A stretch of 55,173 nucleotides of DNA, taken from assembly GCA_025937755.1 (NCBI GenBank), contig JAICQR010000004.1:1-55173 (forward strand), written 5' to 3'. Shown one piece after another: positions 16,847 through 26,301 of this stretch (position 1 is the stretch's first letter; each line of letters opens with the position of its first letter). A program made the translations under genes and the position numbers. This DNA comes from Gemmatimonadales bacterium. GTDB lineage: Bacteria > Gemmatimonadota > Gemmatimonadetes > Gemmatimonadales > GWC2-71-9. Under the pieces are notes generated by a model. It was given only the letters and a program-made list of their open reading frames with translations. It was not told the origin of the DNA and made no database searches.

Positions 16847-16936
16847 AAGAGGTAGAGACGGTAGTAGAGGTGGAAGAGGGATCAACCGCATCTACCGTTT
16901 CCACTTCTTCTACCTCCTCTACCCCTTCTACCTCTA
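16847..16936. repeat. inverted purine/pyrimidine tandem repeats between convergent genes
   Basis: The left arm has GGTAGAG/GGTAGTAGAG/GGTGGAAGAG units; the right arm has TTCTACCTCCTCTACCCC units. The arms are complementary and separated by about 15 nt. The block fills the whole gap between the stop codons of the barrel gene (16846) and the kinase gene (16937). Confidence 0.85.
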
Positions 16937-19834
16937 CTACCCCCCCGCCCGCTGCACCCGAGCCAGCGCCTCGCGGGCTGCGGCGACTTGCGGCTGGAAC
17001 TCCGGATCGGCCCCCTCCCAGAGCGCGATGTAGCGGGTATAGGCTTCGGCGGACGCGGCGTAGTCGCCCTTCGCCTCAAGCGCGCGCCCCAGTGCCAGGT
17101 GCCGGATGGCATCGTAGTGGGGGTCGAAGGCGAAGCCATGGCGCAGCCGAAGTATGCCTTCCTCCCGGGTAGTGGGGCGAGCCGCCAGCACCAGCGCCAG
17201 GTGAAACCGGATCGGGGCCGACTGCGGCGGCCCCATCTTCCCGCTCGCTCCAGCCAGCCCCGCGCGCATGCGAGCCACCCCTGCGGCTGTGTCGCCTCGC
17301 TGCACCTGGGCCAGCCCGCGGGCGGCGTCCATCAGTTCGGCCAGGCCTGCCGGAATGGAATCGGCCGACTTGAGCGCGGCGGCTTCCAGGAACCGGACTC
17401 CGTCCGCAGTCTTCCCCTGTCCCAGGAAGAACAGTGACCGGTAGTAGAGCTCGTAAGGGTTGCGGGATGACAGCTCGCGCAGCGTAGCGCCGCCGCTTCC
17501 GGTTTCCCGGTTGATCACCCTGCTGAGCGAGTCGGCATAGCCGGGCGGGCCGAAGCCATTGATCACCGGCACGATAGGTCCCATGAATCGGGCCTCGCCC
17601 GTGATCTGGCCGGTTCTGATCTGCTCCCGCAATGCGTCCAGGCGGCCCAGTCCTGCCAGCACCATCGCCTGGACCCCGCGCAACTGCCGGACAATGGGCG
17701 CGCCGGTGGGCATCGAGTCCAGCACCTGGTCCAGCCGGGCGATAGCGGCATCGGCCGAGCGGTTCGGGTCGGTGGCGATTGCCGCGACGGTCCCGAAAAT
17801 GATATCTCCGCGCTGGCTTGCGATCACTTCCCCCCACGCCGAGTCCACCGGCTCATCGCCGAACATGAGCCGCCCCGCCGCACGGAAGCGTTCGGCTTCG
17901 GACTCGGCGTTGCTCGCCTCCAGGACGTGGAGGTAGCGCTGGAACAGCGCGCTGTCGCCGACGGCCATCGCCATCTCGATCGGATGGATGGCGGCCGGTG
18001 CCAGCGAAGAGTCGATCGCCAGCACCTTGTCGAACGGGGCCAGCAGCTGCGCCACTGGCATCGGCACCAAGTCTCTGCGGTGGAACTGCGACTCGCCCAG
18101 CAGGTACCAGCCGTCGGCGTCCTCCGGATGCGCAGCGGTGTAGCGACGCATCGAATCGGTGGCCGAGGTGTCGCCCAGCTGGAACAGCCGGTAAGCCCGG
18201 ACGATGGTCTGCTCGGCGGCTGGCAGCCGTTCGACGAAGCGTACCGCCGCGGCCCCGGCCTCCAATGCCTCGTCGTTGTCGGCATTGCCAGTCCAGCCGT
18301 AAGTCGTGGCCAGCCGGTAGTGCGCCAAGGCGAAGGTGGAGTCTTCGCTCACCGCATCGCGGAATGCCGCCGCGGCCGAGTCCCAGCGCGACTGGCGGTA
18401 GTACTGCTCGCCCCGGAGGTACGCGCGCATGGCGGCTGGTGAGGTCGTGGTGAGCGTCGCCACCTTGAGCGAAGGCAGCGGCTCGTTGGACCGCCACACC
18501 TCGCGCATGAGCGCGAGACTCAGCGCATCCACCAGGGACAACACGCTGTCGGTCGGGCCGTCCACCTGGGCGTGTCCCAGCTTGCTGGCGTCGCGGGCGT
18601 AGAGGTCGGCAGAAAGGCGAACGGAATTCCCGGTCTGGACCACGCTGCCCAGCAGGACTGCACCGGCGTCGACGTCACCCGCAACGGCGAGCGCGTCTTC
18701 GAGCGCAGCGCTCGAGCCCCGCTCCCTCCAGCGCTGCAACACGGTCCGCGGCTCCACCGTGTTGATGCCGCCCACGCCGTCGAGGTTGGTGGAAAGCAGG
18801 TCCACCAGGCCCTCGCCCAGCAGTTCGACGTCGGCCCCGCTGGTGCGGAAGGGGAGCACCGCAATGCGCTGGGCCTCCTCTACCACCGGCGCGCGACCGC
18901 GAAGCGCGGTCCAGCCGACGAAACCGGCAAGCAGCAGCACCGCTACGGCGGCGATTCCCATCCAGCGTCGCGACCCCCGAGCGGCGGCTTCATAGGCGCC
19001 GCTTCGGCCGCTCTCGAGAGCATCGGTGAACGCGGTGGCCGTCGCGAACCGCTTGCGAGGATCCTGGTCCAGTGCGCGCACCAATGCGGCGTCGGTGGAC
19101 TCGGGCACATCCGGGCGCACCTTGCGGACGCGAGGCCGGGGTCCGGAGATGCTCTTCGTGATGACCAACTGGACCGTCGGGCCGCCGAAGGCCCGCTCGG
19201 CCGTCAGCATCTCGTAGATGACGCAGGCCAGGCTGTACTGGTCGCTCCGGCCGTCGATCTCAGACTCGGCCGTGGCCTGCTCCGGGCTCATGTAGGCCGG
19301 CGTGCCTATGGCCATCCCCATGCCGGTGAGCTGCGGGCCGCCGGTTTCGACGGCGCGGGCGACACCGAAGTCCGCCACGACCGCGTGACCCCCGAAGAGC
19401 AGGATGTTTTCGGGCTTGATGTCGCGATGCACCACCCCGTGGGAGTGGGCGTAATCGAGGGCACTGGCGACTTCGCGAGCCAGCCGGATGGTTTCCTCGA
19501 CCGGCAGCCTGCCGTCGCGATCCAGCCGGTCGCGCACTGACTCGCCCTCGACGAAGGGCATGACATAGTAGAGCAGCCCGGCAGCGGCGCCGGAATCGTA
19601 CACGGCGAGGATGTGCGGGTGCTGCAGCCTCGCCGCCATCTCGATTTCGCGCAGGAACCGGTCCGTGCCGACCGAGGCACTCAGTTCGGGACGCAGGACC
19701 TTGATCGCGACCGCGCGGCCATGCTTGAGATCGCGCGCGAGAAAAACCGTGGCCATGCCGCCGGCGCCGACCTGGCGCTCGACGGCATAGGTGTCCTTCA
19801 GCGCTGTCGCAAGCTGCGCAAGTTGATCGGTCAT
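16937..19834 (-). CDS. transmembrane serine/threonine protein kinase with TPR region
   Basis: A 965-aa PknB-like kinase. The cytoplasmic kinase domain fills about residues 16-275: glycine loop VGAGGMATVFLA, catalytic Lys in AIKVL, HRDIKPENILL, activation-loop VADFGVA, and TPAYMSPEQ. A single membrane helix near residues 290-310 (MGIAAVAVLLLAGFVGWTAL) leads to an external part of about 650 residues, first a TolB-like/adenylate-cyclase-associated type segment (RIAVLPFRTSGADVELLGEGL) and then many TPR helices. This layout is very common in Gemmatimonadota and Acidobacteriota. The gene is monocistronic; a signalling input through the TPR part is inferred. Confidence 0.92.
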   Translation of the reverse strand: MTDQLAQLATALKDTYAVERQVGAGGMATVFLARDLKHGRAVAIKVLRPELSASVGTDRFLREIEMAARLQHPHILAVYDSGAAAGLLYYVMPFVEGESVRDRLDRDGRLPVEETIRLAREVASALDYAHSHGVVHRDIKPENILLFGGHAVVADFGVARAVETGGPQLTGMGMAIGTPAYMSPEQATAESEIDGRSDQYSLACVIYEMLTAERAFGGPTVQLVITKSISGPRPRVRKVRPDVPESTDAALVRALDQDPRKRFATATAFTDALESGRSGAYEAAARGSRRWMGIAAVAVLLLAGFVGWTALRGRAPVVEEAQRIAVLPFRTSGADVELLGEGLVDLLSTNLDGVGGINTVEPRTVLQRWRERGSSAALEDALAVAGDVDAGAVLLGSVVQTGNSVRLSADLYARDASKLGHAQVDGPTDSVLSLVDALSLALMREVWRSNEPLPSLKVATLTTTSPAAMRAYLRGEQYYRQSRWDSAAAAFRDAVSEDSTFALAHYRLATTYGWTGNADNDEALEAGAAAVRFVERLPAAEQTIVRAYRLFQLGDTSATDSMRRYTAAHPEDADGWYLLGESQFHRRDLVPMPVAQLLAPFDKVLAIDSSLAPAAIHPIEMAMAVGDSALFQRYLHVLEASNAESEAERFRAAGRLMFGDEPVDSAWGEVIASQRGDIIFGTVAAIATDPNRSADAAIARLDQVLDSMPTGAPIVRQLRGVQAMVLAGLGRLDALREQIRTGQITGEARFMGPIVPVINGFGPPGYADSLSRVINRETGSGGATLRELSSRNPYELYYRSLFFLGQGKTADGVRFLEAAALKSADSIPAGLAELMDAARGLAQVQRGDTAAGVARMRAGLAGASGKMGPPQSAPIRFHLALVLAARPTTREEGILRLRHGFAFDPHYDAIRHLALGRALEAKGDYAASAEAYTRYIALWEGADPEFQPQVAAAREALARVQRAGG

Positions 19835-19854
19835 TCAGGCGTCAAACCAGCACC

Positions 19855-20277
19855 TCACGGCCTGGTGAACGTCGCCGAGGCCTGCAGGAAGTAGTCGCCG
19901 GTGGGCGTGTCAAAGACATAGATGGCAACCCGGTACTGCTCCCCCGAGACCAGAGTCACATCTGGGACGAGCTCGGTGGCGCCGGTTGGGACCACGCCAT
20001 ACTGGACCGTCGGGTCGATGCTGTTGGAGCCGGACTCAACCCGCCAGACCGTCTCGTCGGTGTCGGGCCCGCCGGCGTCGTTGTCGAGCCGGATGACTTC
20101 TACCCGTGCCACGCCGCACGCTGGCGTCCAGGCGATGTTCGGGGGTGAGCCCGCCGCGTCGACGGACAGAGGAGTGACTGCCTCACATGCGCCATCGCCC
20201 GGGCCGGCGCCGTCATCGCATGCCAGTACGGCCAGAGAAAGCCCCGTCATCAGGGCCATCGTGAATCGCTTCATCAT
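19855..20277 (-). CDS. hypothetical lipoprotein, 140 aa
   Basis: The signal peptide from ATG 20277 (MMKRFTMALMTGLSLAVLAC) ends in lipobox LAVLAC, with Cys at residue 20 as the lipidated residue. The mature part is acidic and beta-rich (ARVEVIRLDND, EQYRVAIYVFDTPTGDYFLQ), suggesting an Ig-like or fibronectin-like domain. I do not recognise the family. It lies 20 nt upstream of the kinase gene on the same strand and may be co-transcribed. Confidence 0.65.
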   Translation of the reverse strand: MMKRFTMALMTGLSLAVLACDDGAGPGDGACEAVTPLSVDAAGSPPNIAWTPACGVARVEVIRLDNDAGGPDTDETVWRVESGSNSIDPTVQYGVVPTGATELVPDVTLVSGEQYRVAIYVFDTPTGDYFLQASATFTRP

Positions 20278-20417
20278 CGTTGCCTGCCTCCGTTGCCGTC
20301 GTCGAGGAATCACGTCGCTTCAATACTGGTCGCGCAGCCCTCCAGCCGGAAGGGCGCCACACCAGTCCGGCGGGAGACGCCTCCGACGGGCTGGGGCGCA
20401 CGGACCGACTCGCCGAT

Positions 20418-23186
20418 TCAGGGCTGCAACGGCGCCTGCTCCTTGTTGAAGTCCCCCGCCCGGACGGTTGCGAAGTGGGCGGGGTCCAGCCGGCTGCGCA
20501 TGACGGCGTTCACGGCATCGGGGGTGAGCGCACTGATGCGCAACTCGAGGTCGGCATCGAACTGGAGGGTGCGGTCGAGGTAGAGCCCGGAAGCCAGCAT
20601 GGCGGCGAGGGAGCCATCCTGGGAGCGTGATACCTCACGCGACTGCAGCCAGCCGGTTCGGGCCGCGTTGAGTTCCTCAGCGGTGAACCCATCCTGCCGT
20701 ACCCGCGCGATTTCCTCACCGAACGCCGCCGTGAGCTTCTCGGCATTCTCCGGGGCGTAGATCGCGTATGTGGCCCAGAAGCCGCTTTCATCCTGGGACG
20801 ACGTAGAAGCGAACGAGCCCACGCCGTAGCTCAGGCCGTCCTTCTGCCGGATCCGGGTGGCGAGACGGCTGTTGAGGAAGCCACCGCCGAGCATGTAGTC
20901 GCCAATGACCATCGCCGGCCAGTCAGGGCTATCGTCGCGCATCTCCAGTGTGGTGCCGCTGAAGAACATGGCGTTGGCCTTGTCCGGCGTGTTGATGACG
21001 ATGGTGCTGGAGTCCAGCGGAGTGTACTCGGACGGGATCCGTTCGAACGGGGTCCTGCTGCGCCATCCTCCGAGGAACGACGTGACCAGCTGGCTTACTT
21101 CAGCAGGATCAAAGTCTCCCACGAACGCCACCTGGGCATGATCGGCACCGTAGAAGTCGGCGTAAAAGTCCCGCACGCCCTCCAGTGTGACGGCATTGAG
21201 TGCTGCGATCTGCTCTTCCACGGTGAGGGTAGCGCGCGGGTCATCGGCCGGGTAGGGCTGGAGCTGGCGGACGAAGGCCTGCTGGGCCAGCACCTGGGGC
21301 TCTGACTTGCCCTGCTCCACCTGGGCCAGCCGCTCGGTCCTGAGTTCGGTGAACTCGCGTTTGTCGAATGCCGGCTCACGCAGCACCTGACCCACCAGCC
21401 GGAGCACCGCCGGCAGATTGGGGCGCTGGGCCTCGATTCGCACGACGGCGCTGGTGGCGCCGCCACCGATGCTGACCTGGGCGTTGAGCTTGTCGAATTC
21501 GTCCTTGATCTGCTGCCGGCTCAGGCTGCGGGTGCCGCGCATCAGCATGGCACCGGTCAGGGAACCTTCGGTGGCCCGTCCCTTGAGTGCCTGGAGGGAG
21601 CCGAACCGGAGGTTCATCGCAACATTGACGCGCTGCGCGCGGGTCCGCTTGGGAAGCAGCGCCAGCTCGGCGCCGCCGGGAATGATGCCCCGCGTGGTGC
21701 GGCTCTCGATGTTCGCCGGCGACGGATCGAACTCCTCACCCACGACGCGGGCGGTGTCGCCCTTGTAGTCCTTGACCAGTGCGGCCACGTCCGGCGGCGC
21801 GGGGATCTCGGCGCGGAGCGGCTCTTTCTCGGGCACAAACCGGCCGAAGGTCAGGTTGCTGGGCCGGATATACGCCGCAGCCACACGTGCGACGTCGTCG
21901 GTGGTGACTGCGCGCAGCCGGTCACGGTGGAGGAACATCATGCGCCAGTCGCCCAGCGCGGCCCACTCCGACAGGTTGAGCCCGGCCCGCTCGGGGTCGT
22001 TGAGGATCAACTCGAAGCTCTTGAGCAGCGCAGTTTTCGCGCGCTCGACTTCCTCATCTGTAGCGGGACGGGCCACCATTTCCGCAACGGTCCGGCGCAT
22101 GGTCTCCTCGGCCACGGGCAGCGAGTCCTCGAGCCGCACCCGGGCGTAGGTCATCAGCAGCCCGGGCTCGCGGAATTGCCAGGAGAACGACCCCACCGAC
22201 GCAGCCTGCTGGGTGCGTACCAGGGCCTCGTAGAGCCGTCCCGATGGTGCGTCGCCCAGCACTTCAGCCAGGACCTCCACTGCGGCAAAGTCGGCGTGGG
22301 TTCCGGCGGGCACGTGGTACGCCGCCATCGCAACCTGTTCATCTCCCACCCGGCGCAGCGTCACCGATCGCTCGCCATCCTGATCCGGTTCGTCAGTGTA
22401 GGTGGGCCACAGCAGCATGTCTCCGGTCCGCTCCGGCCGCGGGATGGCGCCGAACTTCTCCGCGATCAGGCTTCGGGTGGCGTCCTCCTCGAACTTGCCC
22501 GCGACGACGAGGATGGCGTTGTCCGGCTGGTAATACCGGCGGTAGAACGCCTGCAGGCGTTCGATCGGCACTTCCTCGATGTCGCTCCTCGCGCCGATCG
22601 TGGTATTGCCGTAGTTGTGCCAGAGGTACGCGGTGGACATCACCCGCTCCAGCAGAACGCCGAATGGATCGTTCTCGCCCGACTCGAACTCATTCCGGAC
22701 CACGGTGAACTCGCTCGCGAGATCATCCTTGGAGATGAAACTGTTGACCATCCGGTCGGCCTCGAGGTCGAGCGCCCACTCCAGGTTCTCCGCTGTCGCG
22801 GCAAAGGTCTCGAAGTAGTTGGTACGATCGGTCCAGGTAGTGCCGTTGGGACGGGCGCCGTGGCTGGTCAGCTCAGCCGGGATGTCGGGATGGTTGGGCG
22901 TACCCTTGAACACGAGGTGCTCGAGGAGGTGCGCCATGCCCGTCTCGCCGTAGGACTCGTGCCGGGAGCCCACCAGGTAGGTCACGTTGACGGTGGTGGT
23001 TGGCTTGGACGGGTCCGGAAACAGCAACACCCGCAAGCCGTTGGGAAGGCTGTACTCGGTGATGCCCTCGACCGTGGCCTGCTCGGTGAGGACGGGGACC
23101 GATGGTCCCTGGGCAAGGACCGGCGCGAACGGAGCCGAGGAGAGTCCCACCGCGAACAGCGCGGCGGACAAAAGGCGCGAGAGCAT
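20418..23186 (-). CDS. exported M16 family zinc metallopeptidase (two-domain)
   Basis: A 922-aa secreted insulinase-like peptidase. A signal peptide (MLSRLLSAALFAVGLSSAPFAPVLAQ) precedes the first M16 domain, which has the inverted zinc motif HLLEH (residues 86-90) and the downstream Glu in LEADRMVN. A second, inactive-looking M16 domain begins near residue 500 (ELALLKRTRAQRVNVAMNLRFGS) and lacks HxxEH, as usual for the clamshell partner half. ATG 23186 is chosen because it directly precedes the signal peptide; the longer frame runs into the barrel gene. It probably degrades peptides in the periplasm. Confidence 0.92.
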   Translation of the reverse strand: MLSRLLSAALFAVGLSSAPFAPVLAQGPSVPVLTEQATVEGITEYSLPNGLRVLLFPDPSKPTTTVNVTYLVGSRHESYGETGMAHLLEHLVFKGTPNHPDIPAELTSHGARPNGTTWTDRTNYFETFAATAENLEWALDLEADRMVNSFISKDDLASEFTVVRNEFESGENDPFGVLLERVMSTAYLWHNYGNTTIGARSDIEEVPIERLQAFYRRYYQPDNAILVVAGKFEEDATRSLIAEKFGAIPRPERTGDMLLWPTYTDEPDQDGERSVTLRRVGDEQVAMAAYHVPAGTHADFAAVEVLAEVLGDAPSGRLYEALVRTQQAASVGSFSWQFREPGLLMTYARVRLEDSLPVAEETMRRTVAEMVARPATDEEVERAKTALLKSFELILNDPERAGLNLSEWAALGDWRMMFLHRDRLRAVTTDDVARVAAAYIRPSNLTFGRFVPEKEPLRAEIPAPPDVAALVKDYKGDTARVVGEEFDPSPANIESRTTRGIIPGGAELALLPKRTRAQRVNVAMNLRFGSLQALKGRATEGSLTGAMLMRGTRSLSRQQIKDEFDKLNAQVSIGGGATSAVVRIEAQRPNLPAVLRLVGQVLREPAFDKREFTELRTERLAQVEQGKSEPQVLAQQAFVRQLQPYPADDPRATLTVEEQIAALNAVTLEGVRDFYADFYGADHAQVAFVGDFDPAEVSQLVTSFLGGWRSRTPFERIPSEYTPLDSSTIVINTPDKANAMFFSGTTLEMRDDSPDWPAMVIGDYMLGGGFLNSRLATRIRQKDGLSYGVGSFASTSSQDESGFWATYAIYAPENAEKLTAAFGEEIARVRQDGFTAEELNAARTGWLQSREVSRSQDGSLAAMLASGLYLDRTLQFDADLELRISALTPDAVNAVMRSRLDPAHFATVRAGDFNKEQAPLQP

Positions 23187-23259
23187 GAGCCGAGTTCCTT
23201 GAAGGGAGTACCGGTAAAGATACGGCCCGGAGTGGGCGGGGCAAATCGGCGGGGAGGAG

Positions 23260-24063
23260 CTAGAAGGGATGTTCCACGCTGAAGTACAGGAACACGCCGT
23301 TCTCGCCTTCGGTGTCGATGGTCCAGCCGATCCCGGGCACCAGCTGAGCCGTGCCGGCACTGATCGCGAACCGGACGCCGGGATTCAGCAGCGCGATGCT
23401 GGCATGCGCGGTCTCGCCCTCGGCGACAACGGCTGCCTCGCTGAGCCAGAGTGTCTCGAACATGAGATTGGCCCAGGGCAGAAGCAGGTACACCACGCTG
23501 GCGCCGGCATGGAGGTCGACCGCGAAGGCGCGATCGTCGCCTGATCCGCGGGCCGAAGGCGTGAGAGTCGAACCGGCGTTGGCGTGAAGCACGACGCGGG
23601 GCATCACGTCGACACTCACCGGCAGGTTGACCTGGACACCCTCCGCATCGGTGCCCCGGTTGTCGGACGATGAGCCTGTGGGCACCAGCAGGCTGATCCG
23701 CGGCGAAATGCTGGTCCTGCCGCCCGTGGCACCGAGCAATTGATAACGATAGTTCACCATGCCATCCCCGATTCCAGCGCCTGCGCCGCCATTGACCAGG
23801 CTCAGCGACCAACTCAGCTGGTGCTGGATTCCGCCCAGGGGCCATTCCTGGGTGAAGCCGTACGCCCACACGTCGCTGCGAGTCCGCTGGAAGGTCGAGA
23901 TGTGCTGGACAGCGCCCGCATCCTGATTGTAGGCCTCCTCGATCAGGAAACTGTTGTCGCGAACTACCATCGCCTCCTGCGCCAGCAGCACGGCGGGCAG
24001 CGCGATCACGGCGGTCAGGGCAGTCAGGGCAGTCAGGGCAGTCAGGGCAGTCAGCGATTTCAC
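23260..24063 (-). CDS. outer-membrane barrel-like protein, last gene of the dtxR operon
   Basis: A 267-aa exported protein. The signal peptide is built from a perfect DNA repeat (LTALTALTALTAVIALPAVLLAQ). The mature part has alternating beta strands (FTQEWPLGGIQHQLSWSLSL, RTSISPRISLLVPTGSS) and ends FLYFSVEHPF, an outer-membrane barrel-type terminal Phe; it resembles MetA-pathway/transporter-like barrels. The GTG start at 24063 overlaps the ZIP-gene stop. The EEAYNQDAGAVQHIS segment near the mature N-terminus is typical of this group. Co-expression with ZIP and the oxidase suggests a role in metal passage, but there is no direct evidence. Confidence 0.7.
   Translation of the reverse strand: MKSLTALTALTALTALTAVIALPAVLLAQEAMVVRDNSFLIEEAYNQDAGAVQHISTFQRTRSDVWAYGFTQEWPLGGIQHQLSWSLSLVNGGAGAGIGDGMVNYRYQLLGATGGRTSISPRISLLVPTGSSSDNRGTDAEGVQVNLPVSVDVMPRVVLHANAGSTLTPSARGSGDDRAFAVDLHAGASVVYLLLPWANLMFETLWLSEAAVVAEGETAHASIALLNPGVRFAISAGTAQLVPGIGWTIDTEGENGVFLYFSVEHPF
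24013..24055. repeat. 9-mer tandem repeat inside a signal-peptide coding region
   Basis: Four to five copies of GTCAGGGCA (reverse strand TGCCCTGAC). Because 9 is a multiple of 3, each unit adds Leu-Thr-Ala to the signal peptide of the barrel gene, so copy-number change would keep the frame. Confidence 0.9.
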
Positions 24064-25262
24064 GCGGGCACCAGCAGTCCCGTGGCGTACATGATCAGCA
24101 TGCCCAGGAGGAGTCCGGCGGTGTTCAGCGGCGAGAAGAGTCCAGCCGCAGCGTCGCGCCGGCGGAACATCTTCCAGAGCTCCCACACTACCTGAATCAC
24201 CGCGCCGGCCCCCAGGGCGAAGAACAGCGTGGTGAGCGCCGGTGAGTAGGTGAAGCCGCCGATCCAGGCGCCAATGATGGTCGGTCCGCCCGCCAGCAGG
24301 CCGAGCAACGCCAGCTGAGTGACGGTGGGGCGCTCGCGGCCCAGTGGGGCGATGATGCCGAGCCCTTCGGTGGTGTTGTGCAGCAGGAAGCCGATGACGA
24401 GGAATGCACCCAGCGCCACGGCACCCGAGGCATAGGCCGTGCCGATCGCGAGACCCTCGCCCAGGTTGTGGAGTCCGATGCCGAGCGCCACCAGGGTGGC
24501 CACGTACAGCGGGGTGCGAGCACCGTCGGCATGTCTGAGCTTGCCGATGGCGCTGATGATGAGCGGGGCGCCAACCACGCCGAGCAGCGCGAGGGAGATG
24601 CCCTGGAATGCGCTCGGCACCAGCGACGCGGTCTCCAATGCCTCGGCCATGGCGTCCACGCCCAGGAAGACCAGCAGGCCGATGGTGAGCGCCAGGAAGA
24701 AGTCCACCCACTTGCGGTCAATGCCACGCAGAAACGGGAGCCAGAGCAGCCCGATGAACACCGGGATCACGCCGACATAGATCCCGATCAGCGCAAAGGT
24801 GAGCAGGTAGCGGGCACCGGGCGTCGGGGTCCGTACCGCGACGTCGGTGACATGGCTGAAGGTGAGGCCGGTACTGGTGACGAGCGTGACGGTGACCGGC
24901 TCTCCGGTCACCCACGGGTAGCGGATGGTAATGTCGCGGCGCCCCAGCCGTTCCACCGTCCGGGCGCCGTTCATGTTGTGCACCCAGTAGGCCTGATCCA
25001 CCATCACCTGCGCGATGGTGACCGGCTCCGGGCCTCCATTCACCACCGTGGCATGGATTACCCCCGGCTGTGGGAACGACAGCCGCTGGATGGTGAGTTC
25101 CTCGACTGGCGGAAACACGTCGCGGGCGAGGTTGGCGGGGCCAAAGCGGAACACCACCATCACCACCAGCGCGAGCAGCAGCAGCGGGAGCACGCCCCTG
25201 AGCCAGAGCGGCACTCGCGCGCCCCAGCCGGTCACGGTCCGGTCCACGGTTGTGTCATGCAT
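24060..25262 (-). CDS. ZIP-family metal transporter with N-terminal extracytoplasmic domain
   Basis: A 400-aa membrane protein. A first transmembrane helix (about residues 20-40, VLPLLLLALVVMVVF) leads to about 100 residues of beta-rich extracytoplasmic domain (FPQPGVIHATVVNGGPEPVT). The ZIP domain follows from about residue 150, with its binuclear metal motifs HNLGEGLAIG and HNTTEGLGI in TM4 and TM5. ZIP proteins bring in Zn, Mn or Fe. The extra N-terminal domain is not part of usual ZIPs. ATG 25262 overlaps the oxidase stop by 8 nt, and the stop overlaps the downstream barrel start by 4 nt. Confidence 0.88.
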   Translation of the reverse strand: MHDTTVDRTVTGWGARVPLWLRGVLPLLLLALVVMVVFRFGPANLARDVFPPVEELTIQRLSFPQPGVIHATVVNGGPEPVTIAQVMVDQAYWVHNMNGARTVERLGRRDITIRYPWVTGEPVTVTLVTSTGLTFSHVTDVAVRTPTPGARYLLTFALIGIYVGVIPVFIGLLWLPFLRGIDRKWVDFFLALTIGLLVFLGVDAMAEALETASLVPSAFQGISLALLGVVGAPLIISAIGKLRHADGARTPLYVATLVALGIGLHNLGEGLAIGTAYASGAVALGAFLVIGFLLHNTTEGLGIIAPLGRERPTVTQLALLGLLAGGPTIIGAWIGGFTYSPALTTLFFALGAGAVIQVVWELWKMFRRRDAAAGLFSPLNTAGLLLGMLIMYATGLLVPA

Positions 25263-26301
25263 TGAGCGCGGGCTCCACCTGGAAGATCCCCATCCAGCCC
25301 AGCTCGGCGAACTCGCTCTGATGCGCGTGGAACATGAACGGCCCGGTGTGCTTGTACGAGAACTCGAGCACGGCGCGCTCCCCCTGCCCCATCGTGACGA
25401 TGTCAGTCCATTCAAACCGCTCGAGATCGGTACCGGTGCGGAAGAGCTTGAAGAAATTGCCGTGGATATGGAGCGAGTTGACGAGGTCGAACTCGGTGAT
25501 GTTCCCCAGATAGACCCGAACCAGTTCGTTCTGACGGATGCGGATCGGATGCTTCTGATAGTGGAATGCGACGCTGTTGACCGCGTACACCTCGTTGTCG
25601 TCGTCGAAGTTGGTGTCGAACGCGTTCATGATCATCACCAGCTCGTGCGCCGGCGGCCTGCCCTGTCTCGGATCGATGATGAAGGCGCCGTACAGCCCCT
25701 TGTGGATGTGCTTCTTCAGTGGCACGGCGTGGCAATGGTACAACTGGAGCCCGAACGGCTCGGCGTCGAAGTCGTACGTATACGTGCCGCCGGGCGAGAC
25801 CTGCTCGAACGCGCCATCGGCGGTGGCACCGTGGATGCCGTGAAAATGGATGGTGTGAGGGTGGAGTCCCTTGTTGGTGAAGTGCACCCGAACCTTGTCA
25901 CCCTCGGTGGCGCGAAGCGTCGGGCCAGGCACCTGCCCGTTATACGTCCAGGCCGCGAAGAACACCCCTGGCGCCACTTCGATTTCGCGGTCCTCTGCCA
26001 CGATGTAGTACTCGCGCAGGGTCCGGCCCGTGGGCAGGGTCGAGACCTTGCCGTAATCGAAGTCGGTCAGGTACGCGGTGGGGTCGAACCCGCCTGGCCG
26101 GATGTCGCCCACGCTTGCCATCGCGTGATGCATGGAAGTGTCGGACTGCTCTCCGAGGTGCGCGGCCGGCGTCTGGAGCGCCACGGCCGCACCGCCGGTG
26201 GCGAGGCCCACGCCGCCCAGGGCGGCGGCACCGAGCAGGCCGCGGCGCGACATCCGCGCGCGCGCGAGGTCGGCGAGCCGGGGTAGCCCGTCGCGGCTCA
26301 T
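25255..26301 (-). CDS. Tat-exported multicopper oxidase
   Basis: A 348-aa enzyme with a twin-arginine signal (MSRRGLLGAAALGG, Arg19-Arg20). The copper ligand blocks are HTIHFHGIH, YHCHAVPLKKHIHKGLYG, SLHIHGNFF and FMFHAHQSEFAELGWMG. The type 1 Cys lies in HCH of the first cupredoxin domain and the last block has Ala instead of Cys, so this looks like a two-domain laccase-type oxidase. Substrates of such enzymes include Cu(I), Fe(II), Mn(II) and phenols. ATG 26301 overlaps the dtxR stop by 4 nt, which points to metal oxidation as the role. Confidence 0.88.
   Translation of the reverse strand: MSRDGLPRLADLARARMSRRGLLGAAALGGVGLATGGAAVALQTPAAHLGEQSDTSMHHAMASVGDIRPGGFDPTAYLTDFDYGKVSTLPTGRTLREYYIVAEDREIEVAPGVFFAAWTYNGQVPGPTLRATEGDKVRVHFTNKGLHPHTIHFHGIHGATADGAFEQVSPGGTYTYDFDAEPFGLQLYHCHAVPLKKHIHKGLYGAFIIDPRQGRPPAHELVMIMNAFDTNFDDDNEVYAVNSVAFHYQKHPIRIRQNELVRVYLGNITEFDLVNSLHIHGNFFKLFRTGTDLERFEWTDIVTMGQGERAVLEFSYKHTGPFMFHAHQSEFAELGWMGIFQVEPALNA

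Noticed and set aside
21927-23282. 451-aa plus-strand open frame
   Set aside because: Antisense to the M16 peptidase with its HLLEH motif.
25015-26286. 423-aa plus-strand open frame
   Set aside because: Antisense to the multicopper oxidase and ZIP genes, whose metal motifs are intact.
25255-26301. Copper nitrite reductase (NirK)
   Set aside because: The size and first copper site are similar, but the gene context is metal uptake, and the last ligand block HAHQSEFAELGWMG favours a laccase-like oxidase.
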